From positions 1 to 64,000 of the forward strand of contig NZ_FNNP01000007.1 in the NCBI RefSeq assembly GCF_900106805.1: DNA of 64,000 bases, read 5' to 3'. The stretch is from Ruegeria halocynthiae (lineage in GTDB: Bacteria > Pseudomonadota > Alphaproteobacteria > Rhodobacterales > Rhodobacteraceae). Every line of letters begins with the position of its first letter. The first letter of the stretch is position 1. The notes under the pieces are model-generated. The model had not been told where the DNA came from and made no database searches. It saw nothing but the letters and a program-made list of their open reading frames with translations. The translations under genes were made by a program, and so were the position numbers. Below are positions 53,216 through 62,285 of this stretch, piece after piece.

Positions 53216-54192
53216 TGCTGATCGACGGCCTGCAATATGCCAACTGGTCGGAAAAGATTTTCCGCCAACTGCGCGAAGGCGGCGTGGACGCGATCCACGT
53301 CACCATCGCCTATCATGAGAATTTCCGCGAAACCGTTCTGAACTTTGAGAAATGGAATCGCTGGTTCGAGCAATATCCGGACCTGATCATGAAAGGCCGC
53401 TGGGCCAGCGATATCGACATCGCCCGCGAGACAGGCCGGACGGCGGTGTTCTTTGGGTTTCAGAACCCGTCCCCGATTGAAGATGACATCGGTTTGGTCG
53501 AAATCCTGCACGACCTGGGCGCGCGCTTCATGCAGCTGACCTATAACAACCAGTCCCTGCTGGCGACCGGCTGTTACGAGGCTGAAGACACCGGCATCAC
53601 CCGCATGGGTAAGCAAGTCATCAAAGAGATGAACCGCGTGGGGCTGGTGATCGACATGAGCCATTCGGCGGATCGCTCGACCATCGAAGCAGCAGATATT
53701 TCGGACCGGCCAATCGCCATCACACATGCCAACCCCCACGAATGGTCTCCGGCCCTGCGCAACAAGCGTGAGGATGTGATCCGGGCGGTGACGGAAAAAG
53801 GTGGGATGCTGGGCTTTTCGGTCTATCCTCATCACCTGAAGGACAAATCCGACTGCACGTTGGAAAGCTTCTGCGAGATGATCGCGCGGGCAGCCGACAA
53901 ATACGGCGCCCAGCATCTGGGGATCGGCACCGACCTGTGTCAGGATCAACCCGACAGCGTGGTTGAATGGATGCGGGTCGGACGCTGGACGAAAGAAATT
54001 GACTATGGCGAAGGCTCGGCTTCGAACGCCGGGTTCCCGCCGATGCCGCCCTGGTTCCGTGACAATCGGGATTTTGGCAATATCGAAGCTGGATTGCACG
54101 CCGTTGGGATGAATGCTGGGGAAGTTTCGGGGATCATGGGTGGAAACTGGTATCGGTTCTTCGCTGAGAACTTTGGACCGCAAAAGCCATGA
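53215..54192 (+). CDS. M19 (membrane dipeptidase) family protein with altered metal site
   Basis: A 325-aa TIM-barrel protein of the renal dipeptidase family. The later metal-site histidines are kept (VIDMSHSADRS and ITHANPHEW). The N-terminal HxD ligand pair of the family (DGHND) reads DGLQYAN here, and the bridging Glu region reads GFQNPSPIED, so part of the dizinc site seems lost. No signal peptide is visible, so it is cytoplasmic. A changed role, such as hydrolysis of a cyclic amide or lactam from ring cleavage, is more likely than dipeptide cleavage (inference). Overlaps of 1 and 4 nt bind it to its neighbours. Confidence 0.85.
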   Translation: MLIDGLQYANWSEKIFRQLREGGVDAIHVTIAYHENFRETVLNFEKWNRWFEQYPDLIMKGRWASDIDIARETGRTAVFFGFQNPSPIEDDIGLVEILHDLGARFMQLTYNNQSLLATGCYEAEDTGITRMGKQVIKEMNRVGLVIDMSHSADRSTIEAADISDRPIAITHANPHEWSPALRNKREDVIRAVTEKGGMLGFSVYPHHLKDKSDCTLESFCEMIARAADKYGAQHLGIGTDLCQDQPDSVVEWMRVGRWTKEIDYGEGSASNAGFPPMPPWFRDNRDFGNIEAGLHAVGMNAGEVSGIMGGNWYRFFAENFGPQKP

Positions 54193-55874
54193 ACACCGCG
54201 AACCCAAATATCGAACGCCGCGATCCCGCCACGGTGATGCGCCTTTCGCGACTGGGATCGCTTCATCAATGTCGGCTTAGTTTCATGCGCCAGCTCACGC
54301 GCCGTATGGCCGCTGAACAGTGGGTCTTCACCCGCCCGGTCTTCGATATCGATGACAACGGCGTGGGTCACGCGGTCTATTCCGCGCAAAGCCCCGATCA
54401 CATCTATTCGTTGGTCGCCTTCGCCCATGACCTGCCACCCGAGCAGCGCTCGGACCGCGTGATTGCCGAGGCGTGGGATGCTACCTTTGCCCTGTTTGAC
54501 GGTGTGCCGAGCAAAGACGACATTCAACGCTTGTCGCAAAACGTGCCATTGCAAGAGGCCGGTCGGATCAGCGAAAGCGAACTGTCGTTGTCTCGTGCCA
54601 ATCGCTCGGTCCGGTTGTGGACCCATGTGGTTGACCGGCTGGCCGCTGGTCAGCAACCCGATCTCGAACAGATCTACAAGGTCGGCTACCTGATGCGTAC
54701 CACGGCTGTCTACGGATCGGGCAAGTTCGGTGCGGCAGACCGGGAGAAGATCGCAGATCGCTCTGAGGTCAGCGGCCCATTTCAGGCTGAGATGCTATCG
54801 GTTTACCTGACGCGAACTTTCGTGCGCGACCTCGTTCAACATATGGCATCGGTCAAAGGTGGTACGCAGACCGCGCAGTTGGACCCTCAGATTGCCCGCT
54901 GGCTGGGCATCGGCAACTCGACCGGTCTTGGAATGGCGCCGTTCATTGTTAATCACCCGATCCTGTTCAACAACTGGATCATGGTGCGCGAAGAGGCGAT
55001 CGCGCGGGTTCGGTCCATCGAGACCGCAACAGAGGCAGAAGTGGCCAAGTTCCTCGACATCTTCGAGCGCAGTAAACTGTCGATCTCGTGGTGGCGGTCA
55101 GAGCATCCGATTCAGATTGAAAAGCTCACCGCGCTGAACGCTGACCTGCGCGCAATCTCAGACTATCTCGACCAGACCGATCTGACGGGCAATCGACCCT
55201 GGGACCGCTTGATCCTGTGGTCTCAGGCTGCACTTAGCGAAGAGGGGCAGGAGTTGCTGGCCTCGCTGATCCTAGAGCCTTATGGAGAATTGGTTGATGG
55301 GCTGAGTAGTTGCATGGCCGACGCCAACAAATCCGCCTTTGCCATCGACGGTGCGATGCCTGTTGAAACCGTGCGCCACCTGATCGGCAACAGCTTTGGC
55401 TGGGCGCTGGACTTGAACTGGAGCGACCCAGTGCATTGCGCGCGTGCGTGGTATGTTTCTGAAGAAAAGCTTGAACCCCGGCTGGGTGAGCGGTTTGACG
55501 AGCCCATCGCCGAGTATGAGCAGCCTCTCGCCCCGGCGCGCGATGCAGCGTTTGCCTATGAGGCTTTGTCGGACTGGCCGGGCAAAGCACCGATCGCCGA
55601 ATTCCTGCTGCGCCACCCGGAACATCGCCATACGGTACGCCGTGCGCAAATGAGCCGTCTCGCGCCATATGGCGAGATTCGCGACAATACGATCAGTGCT
55701 GACGTCCTGCCCATCGACATGCTGCGCGCCAAATTGTCATTCTTTGGTGCGACCCATTTTGACCCACGTTCGGATCGGTGGGTGCGCATCTGCATGTATT
55801 CGGGCGCACCTTACCCCGAGGAACTGAGTTCACAGAGCGCAGATTTATGGGTGTATCCGGAGCGTGGGCAATGA
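54189..55874 (+). CDS. unknown 561-aa protein of the betaine-type cluster
   Basis: A 561-aa soluble protein that I do not recognise. It has no signal peptide, no transmembrane helix and no familiar cofactor motif. It appears largely alpha-helical, with His-, Trp- and Arg-rich segments (LGSLHQCRLSFMRQLTRRMA, FVRDLVQHMASVKGG, TGLGMAPFIVNHPILFNNWIM, RSKLSISWWRSEHPIQ) and a C-terminal RWVRICMYSGAPYPEE. The two ATGA overlaps, with M19 and DUF3726 genes, show it is an integral part of the pathway. Candidates are a novel hydrolase or decarboxylase, or a structural partner of DUF3726 (speculative). Confidence 0.8.
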   Translation: MNTANPNIERRDPATVMRLSRLGSLHQCRLSFMRQLTRRMAAEQWVFTRPVFDIDDNGVGHAVYSAQSPDHIYSLVAFAHDLPPEQRSDRVIAEAWDATFALFDGVPSKDDIQRLSQNVPLQEAGRISESELSLSRANRSVRLWTHVVDRLAAGQQPDLEQIYKVGYLMRTTAVYGSGKFGAADREKIADRSEVSGPFQAEMLSVYLTRTFVRDLVQHMASVKGGTQTAQLDPQIARWLGIGNSTGLGMAPFIVNHPILFNNWIMVREEAIARVRSIETATEAEVAKFLDIFERSKLSISWWRSEHPIQIEKLTALNADLRAISDYLDQTDLTGNRPWDRLILWSQAALSEEGQELLASLILEPYGELVDGLSSCMADANKSAFAIDGAMPVETVRHLIGNSFGWALDLNWSDPVHCARAWYVSEEKLEPRLGERFDEPIAEYEQPLAPARDAAFAYEALSDWPGKAPIAEFLLRHPEHRHTVRRAQMSRLAPYGEIRDNTISADVLPIDMLRAKLSFFGATHFDPRSDRWVRICMYSGAPYPEELSSQSADLWVYPERGQ

Positions 55875-56500
55875 ATTTCTCCCTCAACGAAATCGAAGCC
55901 ACCGCCAAACGCGCGACGCGGGGTGCAGGCTATGCCTGGGGTATAGCTGAAGATGCCGCCAAGGCGACACGTTGGCTTTGTTCACAAGGCGTCGACGGCG
56001 TGGTGGAACTGGCGCGTGTGCTGGAACGCGAGTTCACCGGCTCACTGGATGATCACGTGCCAGCAGGGTTGTATTGCGATTGGGATGGCGGCAAAGACCT
56101 TTGCCCTTTGACGGTTGGAGTTCTGCTATCAGATTGTTCCCACATGCTATTAACGGGTCCCTTCAGGATCAGGCAAGTTGCGTCACCGATGATGCTGCTG
56201 CCATTTGCAGCCCATGCCGCGCGCAGCCAGAATGTGGTGGCTATCGTCACAACGGGTGATTTTTCCGCTGCAACGGATGGTGCGAGATTGGCACTGAGAA
56301 ACGATTGCCCCGATTGGGCGGATCATGTCGAGGTCGCACTGGGCGATATCCTGACGGAGCCGTGTTCACCACAAACCCGGGCAACGCCTGATCCGATTGC
56401 GTGGAAGATCCTCAACCGTATTGCCCATCGTACCTATGCTCCTGCGACCGAAGAATCCCGCTTGCTCGGCGCTGGGGCCGGGCTTTCCGATAACGACTGA
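55871..56500 (+). CDS. DUF3726 family protein
   Basis: A 209-aa protein of the DUF3726 family (N-terminus NFSLNEIEATAKRATRGAGYAWG and the repeated VGVLLSDCSHMLLTG type strands). The family has no assigned chemistry but is recurrently encoded beside Ldh-type dehydrogenases. The ATG at 55871 overlaps the stop of the 561-aa gene as ATGA; the frame is open 31 codons more, inside that gene. A dehydrogenase partner or maturation role is possible (inference). Confidence 0.82.
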   Translation: MNFSLNEIEATAKRATRGAGYAWGIAEDAAKATRWLCSQGVDGVVELARVLEREFTGSLDDHVPAGLYCDWDGGKDLCPLTVGVLLSDCSHMLLTGPFRIRQVASPMMLLPFAAHAARSQNVVAIVTTGDFSAATDGARLALRNDCPDWADHVEVALGDILTEPCSPQTRATPDPIAWKILNRIAHRTYAPATEESRLLGAGAGLSDND

Positions 56501-56512
56501 AAAGAGGCCGTC

Positions 56513-57523
56513 ATGATTGAAACCCGCACCCTCTCGCTCGCTGAAATCGAAGACTTGTCCTTTCGGGCACTGGTGGCTGCGGGCACCAGCGAAGAAAACG
56601 CACGGCCATTGGCGGTTGCGACAGCGGCGACCGAGGCCGATGGGGTTGCCAGTCATGGCCTCGCCTATATCTCGATTTATTGCGAGCACGTCCAATGCGG
56701 CAAGGTGGATGGGCAGGCCAGACCCGTCCTGGCGCAGCCACGCCCCGGCGTTGTAACCGCCGATGCGGCAACAGGCTTTGCGCATTCTGCGATCGATGCC
56801 GGGTTCGAGATTCTGATCCCCGCTGCCAGGGCGCAAGGAATTGCCGCTCTGGCGATCCGAAACAGCTATAATTGTGGTGTTCTTGGCTACCATACCTATC
56901 GGCTTGCACAGGCTGGGCTGGTTGGCCTCGGCTTTACCAATGCCCCGGCCTCGATTGCTCCTTCGGGTGGGTCCAAACCAGTAGTTGGCACCAATCCGTT
57001 CTCAATCGCCGCCCCGGGCACTGATGGGCAGCCCGCCCTTCTGATAGACCAGAGCGCCAGCACCATCGCCAAAAGCGAGGTCATGAAACACGCGCGCGAG
57101 GGTAGGCCGATCCCGGTTGGCTGGGCGTTGGACGACGAAGGAAACCCAACCACCGATCCGAATGTCGGCCTCAAGGGCTCTATGGCTCCGTCGGGTGGCT
57201 ACAAGGGTGTAGGTGTGGCCTTGTTGACCGAGGTTTTGGCCGCAGCACTGACTGGCGCGACATTGGGAATTCACGCCTCGCCCTTTTCGGGGACTGCAGG
57301 TGGCCCGCCCAAGACCGGTCAGTTTTTCATCGCGATTGACGCAAATGCGACAGCCGATGACGCATTTTCTACAGGAATTGTCGATCTTGTCGAAGCGATC
57401 CGATCTCAGGACGGCGCACATTTGCCGGGTGACGGTCGTCGGGCAAACCGATTGAAGGCACAAACAGATGGTGTCGCCGTCAATGTGGCGACGCTTGCTA
57501 AAATTGAGGCTCTGCTGACGTAA
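56513..57523 (+). CDS. Ldh-family NAD(P)H-dependent oxidoreductase / cyclic imine reductase
   Basis: A 336-aa member of the malate/L-lactate/ureidoglycolate dehydrogenase family, whose nearest well-studied group reduces cyclic imines such as delta1-piperideine-2-carboxylate and delta1-pyrroline-2-carboxylate. Signatures include ATEADGVASHGLAYI (with the catalytic His), GVLGYHTYRLAQAG, PVVGTNPFSIAAPG and APSGGYKGVGVALLTEVL. An AGAGG site precedes the ATG. In this operon it could reduce an N-methyl cyclic imine or oxidise a 2-hydroxy acid. Confidence 0.9.
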   Translation: MIETRTLSLAEIEDLSFRALVAAGTSEENARPLAVATAATEADGVASHGLAYISIYCEHVQCGKVDGQARPVLAQPRPGVVTADAATGFAHSAIDAGFEILIPAARAQGIAALAIRNSYNCGVLGYHTYRLAQAGLVGLGFTNAPASIAPSGGSKPVVGTNPFSIAAPGTDGQPALLIDQSASTIAKSEVMKHAREGRPIPVGWALDDEGNPTTDPNVGLKGSMAPSGGYKGVGVALLTEVLAAALTGATLGIHASPFSGTAGGPPKTGQFFIAIDANATADDAFSTGIVDLVEAIRSQDGAHLPGDGRRANRLKAQTDGVAVNVATLAKIEALLT

Positions 57524-57538
57524 GGCCTTGAGGCGAAA

Positions 57539-57569
57539 TTCCGGGACGCCTGCGAAGACTTTCCCGGAA
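57539..57569. repeat. inverted repeat between the Ldh-type and BCCT genes
   Basis: TTCCGGGA and TCCCGGAA, 8 bp perfect, with a 15-nt loop in the 77-nt gap between two genes of the same operon. No T run. It could stabilise or process the mRNA. Confidence 0.5.
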
Positions 57570-57600
57570 ATCAGGACACGTGCGAACAGGGAGGAAACAC

Positions 57601-59415
57601 ATGTCTATGAAGGAACCTTTTACCGATCTGGATATCAAACGATCTTCGGGTGGGTTTTATGAAGGTCACAGCGTCGAGATTGCCTTGCTCAGCAAGTCAA
57701 TTATGGTCGCTTTGGTCATCTGGGCTTTGGTGTGGCCTGCAAATGCGAATGGTGTTCTGGGAAGCCTGAACTCGCGCCTGTTGGAAGACTTCAACGCCTT
57801 CTACATCATCATCGTGGGCTTCTTTGCCTTTTTCCTGTTTGTCGTGGCGGCGCTGCCGCAAACCGGTAAGCGGCTTATGGGCCCCGAGGGTGAAAAACCT
57901 GAATTCTCGGATTTCTCGTGGTTTTCTATGATGTTCGGCGCCGGTCTGGGTGTCGGCCTGATGGTTTTCGCCACCGCCGAGCCTCTGGGCTTGTGGGGGT
58001 CGAACCCGGTTGTCATTGCGGGTGATGTCACGGGCAACACTGAAGACGCGTTGCAATCGGGATATCGCTACACCTTCCTGCATTACGGCTTTCACGCATG
58101 GTCGATCTATGTGGTGACCGGTCTATCGCTGGCCTATTACGCCTATACACGTAATATGCCTTTGACCATTCGCACCGCGCTGACGCCTCTGTTCGGCAAG
58201 CTGATGAACGGGTTCCTGGGTCATGTGGTGGATGTGCTTGGTGTGGTTGCGACCATTCTGGGCGTGTCGGTGACCATTGGCTTCGGCGTATCTCAGTTTA
58301 TCGACGGCCTGTATGCGATTTCGGGTATGGAATGGATGATGGACATGACCGGTGAGGTTCCAGCACCCAGCACCGTTGGCCTGCTGGCAGGTCTGATCGT
58401 GATCATGGGCCTGTCGATCATTTCGGCTGTCTCGGGTGTTGGGCGCGGTGTTAAATACCTGTCGAACCTGAACCTGGTTCTGTCGCTGATCCTGTTGCTG
58501 GTCTTTGTCGTCTTTGGCTCGTTCTTGTTTGCCATGACCACTTATGCAACGGCGTTCGTGGACTACATCCTGCACTTCATCTCGCTCAGCTTCGGTGCGT
58601 TCAACCCGCAGTCGGCGACAGCGTTTGATGCAGCCCTGCCAAGTGAAGCCGCACCATTCGCAGACGCTTTATACAGTGGTGCGACCAACCCGTGGGGTTC
58701 GTTCGACGGGTTCAAATCCGGTCTTGAAGGTGACGCAGCTGCATTGCCCGATTCGGTTCTCGCTTCGGTCTATGCCGCGGGTGATCCGGGGCGTCAGTTC
58801 GGATGGCAAGCAGGCTGGACCACGTTCTACTGGGCCTGGTGGATCGCGTTCTCGCCCTTCGTGGGCTTGTTCCTGGCACGCATCTCCAAGGGTCGCTCGG
58901 TTCGTGAGTTCATCATCGGCTGCGTGTTCGCGCCCGCGCTTGTGTGTTTCGCCTGGATGACCATTCTGGGTGGTACCGCGATCGATCTCGAGCTGAATGG
59001 CACTGCAGAAGGGGCCATCCTTGGTGCGTCGAACACAGCCAAGCTGTTCGTCACCCTGCAAGAGATGATCAGCGGCGGGCTGCTGTCCGGTATCACGGTC
59101 ATGTGCGTTGTTCTGATCATGACCTTCCTGGTCACCTCGGCGGATTCCGGCATTCTGGTGATGAACACCATCATGTCGGGTGGCGATCAGAATATCGGAA
59201 ACAAGCACAAGATCATCTGGGGTCTTATCCTGACCGCGGTAATCGGGGCCTTGATCCTTGCAGCCGGTGAGAACAATCCGATGGACGCATTGCGGAACGC
59301 GATGATCATCGGCGCGCTGCCATTTACAGTGGTCATGGGGCTGATGTGCGTGGCGCTTGCCAAGGCGCTGTATCGCGACGGCCAGCGGCAAAAGCAGGCA
59401 GCTCCGGCAGAATAA
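57601..59415 (+). CDS. BCCT-family betaine/choline/carnitine transporter
   Basis: A 604-aa transporter with about 12 helices. The BCCT signature region reads FHAWSIYVVTGLSLAYYAYTRNMPLTIR and the helix with the Trp box reads WTTFYWAWWIAFSPFVGLFLARISKGR, the classic quaternary-ammonium binding site. It imports betaine-like compounds with Na+ or H+. An extracellular insertion of about 60 residues (about 350-400) follows the sixth helix. The ATG at 57601 follows GGGAGG; an ATG 7 codons upstream lacks spacing. Being the last gene of a catabolic operon, it indicates that the pathway substrate is betaine-like. Confidence 0.94.
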   Translation: MSMKEPFTDLDIKRSSGGFYEGHSVEIALLSKSIMVALVIWALVWPANANGVLGSLNSRLLEDFNAFYIIIVGFFAFFLFVVAALPQTGKRLMGPEGEKPEFSDFSWFSMMFGAGLGVGLMVFATAEPLGLWGSNPVVIAGDVTGNTEDALQSGYRYTFLHYGFHAWSIYVVTGLSLAYYAYTRNMPLTIRTALTPLFGKLMNGFLGHVVDVLGVVATILGVSVTIGFGVSQFIDGLYAISGMEWMMDMTGEVPAPSTVGLLAGLIVIMGLSIISAVSGVGRGVKYLSNLNLVLSLILLLVFVVFGSFLFAMTTYATAFVDYILHFISLSFGAFNPQSATAFDAALPSEAAPFADALYSGATNPWGSFDGFKSGLEGDAAALPDSVLASVYAAGDPGRQFGWQAGWTTFYWAWWIAFSPFVGLFLARISKGRSVREFIIGCVFAPALVCFAWMTILGGTAIDLELNGTAEGAILGASNTAKLFVTLQEMISGGLLSGITVMCVVLIMTFLVTSADSGILVMNTIMSGGDQNIGNKHKIIWGLILTAVIGALILAAGENNPMDALRNAMIIGALPFTVVMGLMCVALAKALYRDGQRQKQAAPAE

Positions 59416-59425
59416 ACACAGGTTT

Positions 59426-59452
59426 CCGGGCGGTTGCAATGCGATCGCCCGG
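59426..59452 (+). terminator. hairpin after the BCCT gene
   Basis: CCGGGCG-N13-CGCCCGG, 7-bp perfect arms, 10 nt after the stop codon. There is no T run. The remaining 59453-59623 gap holds no supported gene. Confidence 0.5.
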
Positions 59453-59623
59453 TGCCATCCTCAGTCAGGAAATCCGACCTGCCAACGCGGTTTGGATGAA
59501 CTACAGCCTCTCGATATTCCGGCATTGTTAACCAGTACCTGCGCGGCCAATCCGGCGATAAAATACCCCCAGCTTTCTGATCAGTTCGGTTTCAGGTTCG
59601 TAGATCTACGAGTGAATTTCGGG

Positions 59624-60124
59624 TCAGATTCCGGCGCACCAGTGCCGAAGTGCCGTTTCATCATCTGGTAAGGTCTGGGCCAATCCTCCGGCGAACTTCA
59701 AAAAGGCCTCTTTGTTTGCCTTGCCGACGCCGACCAACACCGGAATGCCATGATCCAGTGCCTTTCCCATGACAGAACAGAACCCTCTGCCTGCGGCCTC
59801 TTCGGGTCCGAATTTGTTCAGGATGAACAGGTCGACATTCTGAAAACCTGCCTGTTCAACGCATGTCACAGCATCGGTTAATGCCATCGGATCCAGCCGA
59901 CAGGCATCAGAGCCCTTGCCGAGGTTTTGGGTGATCTTGATCACCGGTCCTGCGGGCAGCACGCGCACGCTCATGTCGCAACCGTTTTCGTGAACCGCAG
60001 AGTAACTCAGGTCCTTGATGATCCCACTCAGCACTATGCCTTCACTTTCCAGTTCAGCAGCCAGTTCCGCCAGCAATCGGTCGATTTCGCCCTGTTTCTG
60101 TGAGGTCACACATGCAAGCTTCAT
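59624..60124 (-). CDS. DUF2478 family protein
   Basis: A 166-aa cytoplasmic protein resembling the DUF2478 family, a P-loop-like fold often found near molybdenum or nitrogen-oxide genes. Its start lacks a clear Walker A (KLACVTSQKQGEIDRLLAELA). The core DLFILNKFGPEEAAGRGFCSVMGKALDHGIPVLVGVG is conserved in the family. It lies 4 nt after nnrS and is the last gene of the anaerobic operon. The function is unknown. Confidence 0.82.
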   Translation of the reverse strand: MKLACVTSQKQGEIDRLLAELAAELESEGIVLSGIIKDLSYSAVHENGCDMSVRVLPAGPVIKITQNLGKGSDACRLDPMALTDAVTCVEQAGFQNVDLFILNKFGPEEAAGRGFCSVMGKALDHGIPVLVGVGKANKEAFLKFAGGLAQTLPDDETALRHWCAGI

Positions 60125-60128
60125 TGTT

Positions 60129-61367
60129 TCATCCTTTCGGCCTTGGGGCTTTTGCTAATGTTTCGTGCCGACGACCGCTGAGAACGGGGCGTCGCAGCGG
60201 GCCGGTAAGCGCCGGCAGGAATCCAGTGGCGAATGCGATCCAGGCCAGACACCATGTTACGGCGGCCAGCATCGTAAGCGGAAGTTCTACTAACACCGGG
60301 GCCACCAAACGGATACAGGTTGCAGCCCAGATTAGCATAAATCCGAGTTTCAATCCGGTGTTGGCTTGCATCTCTCCCAATTCCGTATGCGCGGCTGCGC
60401 GGCCTGAAATTGCCATGATCAGACCGGACATCGCGCCAATCGTCACGGCGTGCACCGCGTCGGTCGCTGGATAAAGGGCAGGGGCCAGCCTCGAAAATCC
60501 AATGGTCAGCAGCCCAAGAGGCAGCCAGAGAAAACTGACGTGCAGGGCCGCAAGCAACGGGTTTGCCAGCGCCGCCCTGCATTGCCAGCCCCGCATGTTC
60601 CAAAGTAAACCAAGCGCTGCGCATATCATTGCGCCATTTGCGATCTCATCTTGACCGAGCAGTTTGGCGACCATTGAAACGGCCAGCGCCAGTTGTGCCA
60701 TCACGATCACTGCTGCCAATGCCGGGCGGGCTCGCATCGTATATCCGCGTTGCGCGAACCAGTTGTTGGTGAAAGCCGGGATCGCGCGTGTACCCACCGT
60801 GACCATCAGCATGACAACGCCAATCAGCAGTGCGCGCGCCATTTCAAGACCTTCCCACTGCATACCGTAAAGCACCCTGGTCAGAAACAGCGCCTCTGCT
60901 GTGCCAAGTGCTGTGACCGCAAGCAAAAATCCCAACTTTCGATAGGCGCGGGTCGAGACGAGCTGTTGGCCAATGATCCCTGAAAGCAACACAAAGTAAC
61001 CGCTGTTGAGGGCAAAAAGCACAAGATCAGGAAGGTAAATCGCCAGTGCCATCGCAAGGCGGGCCGACACCCAGAATGCCAATAGCAGTTTCAGGATGCC
61101 CCCGCGCACCGGCTGGTTCCCTGTCCAACCGGGCAATGCGGTGAGCAGATAGCCTCCGATTGCTGCTGCAGCGAACCCAAAGAAAAGCTCGTGCACATGC
61201 CAGGCGATTGCCGGTTCAAAAGCTGGGCCGGGCAGGCCAAGCCGAACGCCCAGCGGCCACCATGCTACGCTCAGCAAGGCGCATGAGATGGCTGCAAGAA
61301 ACAGCGGGCGATGTGGCGCTTCCCAGAATGCGCGGAAGCCTGTGCAGTCCCTGACCGCCGCCATCAC
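60129..61367 (-). CDS. nnrS: NnrS-family haem-copper membrane protein
   Basis: A 412-aa inner-membrane protein with about 12 helices. NnrS proteins are induced by nitric oxide, bind haem and copper, and protect the cell during denitrification. The His-containing AIAWHVHELFFGFAAAAIGGYLLTALPGW near the N-terminus and ISGRAAAHTELGEMQ near residue 330 are characteristic. It overlaps ubiV by 4 nt, joining NO defence to anaerobic ubiquinone synthesis. Confidence 0.93.
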   Translation of the reverse strand: MMAAVRDCTGFRAFWEAPHRPLFLAAISCALLSVAWWPLGVRLGLPGPAFEPAIAWHVHELFFGFAAAAIGGYLLTALPGWTGNQPVRGGILKLLLAFWVSARLAMALAIYLPDLVLFALNSGYFVLLSGIIGQQLVSTRAYRKLGFLLAVTALGTAEALFLTRVLYGMQWEGLEMARALLIGVVMLMVTVGTRAIPAFTNNWFAQRGYTMRARPALAAVIVMAQLALAVSMVAKLLGQDEIANGAMICAALGLLWNMRGWQCRAALANPLLAALHVSFLWLPLGLLTIGFSRLAPALYPATDAVHAVTIGAMSGLIMAISGRAAAHTELGEMQANTGLKLGFMLIWAATCIRLVAPVLVELPLTMLAAVTWCLAWIAFATGFLPALTGPLRRPVLSGRRHETLAKAPRPKG

Positions 61368-62281
61368 CGGTTCGGAGTGCCGCGATCCTGGGGGCCGGAC
61401 CAGTCAGCACCGCAGCTTCCTGTCAGAAACCCGTCGCTCAGACGGATATCGGGGTTAAGTGTGCGGATCTGCTGTGCAAGGTCACTCTCGGCAAGGCTCT
61501 GATCGATTCTCTGGCGATAGAGATCACATAGTGGGATGAAACCTTGGGACTGAGGTGAAAGGCGCAGGGATGAGACACCTGCAGCACGCAGCAGTTCGAT
61601 CTGATGATCGGTACAGGCATAGCTGTCCGATAGCGTCTGCACACCGTTCATCGCCATAAAGGGTTTGCCATCCCGTGTCATCACATCCAGCCCATCCGGG
61701 TCGTCTTCGCAGGCGAACTGGCAGTTGTCCTTGCTACGCCCATGCATCCGCGCGTGATAGCAGCGCCCGGATATCGCCAGCGGCAGCCGCCCATGCCCCC
61801 AGACCTCGACCGCGACGCCCAGATCGCTGGCCGCCTTCGCAAGCGCCGCGACCGAGGCCAGCGGCAGTTCCGGCGGCAGACATACGCGGCGCGCACCACG
61901 CGAAGCCAGCCATCTCAGTGTGCCTTCGTTATAGACATTCACCAGCGGACCCACATAAAACGTTTGTCCCTCAGGAATGTAAGCCAGTGCCGTCAGGTCG
62001 TTGATTTCGACCGTCACGCCCATTTCGGCCAACGCAGCCGTCAACTTGCGTTCCCGCTTGAGTGTCACGAGGGCGAGGCTGGTCAGAGCGACATCTTTTC
62101 CGGCTTCGATCAGAGCAGATACAGCGTCTGGAATACGGTCCTGATAAAACGGCAACCGCTTAGAACAGACCAGTTCGCCAAGCACGATGCGATCGACCGG
62201 CGCATGGGTCAGATCGTCATAGAAGCTGCTCCAGGTTTCTGCTGGCCAGAAAAATTGATTTGGCCCGATTGTCAGCTCCAT
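61364..62281 (-). CDS. ubiV: O2-independent ubiquinone hydroxylase subunit UbiV
   Basis: A 305-aa peptidase-U32-type protein. With UbiU it hydroxylates ubiquinone precursors without oxygen. The four [4Fe-4S] cysteines are Cys39, Cys174, Cys187 and Cys191, the latter three in GRCYHARMHGRSKDNCQFAC, matching the C-x12-C-x3-C spacing of E. coli UbiV. It starts 4 nt after ubiU ends. Confidence 0.95.
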   Translation of the reverse strand: MELTIGPNQFFWPAETWSSFYDDLTHAPVDRIVLGELVCSKRLPFYQDRIPDAVSALIEAGKDVALTSLALVTLKRERKLTAALAEMGVTVEINDLTALAYIPEGQTFYVGPLVNVYNEGTLRWLASRGARRVCLPPELPLASVAALAKAASDLGVAVEVWGHGRLPLAISGRCYHARMHGRSKDNCQFACEDDPDGLDVMTRDGKPFMAMNGVQTLSDSYACTDHQIELLRAAGVSSLRLSPQSQGFIPLCDLYRQRIDQSLAESDLAQQIRTLNPDIRLSDGFLTGSCGADWSGPQDRGTPNR

Positions 62282-62285
62282 TGTG

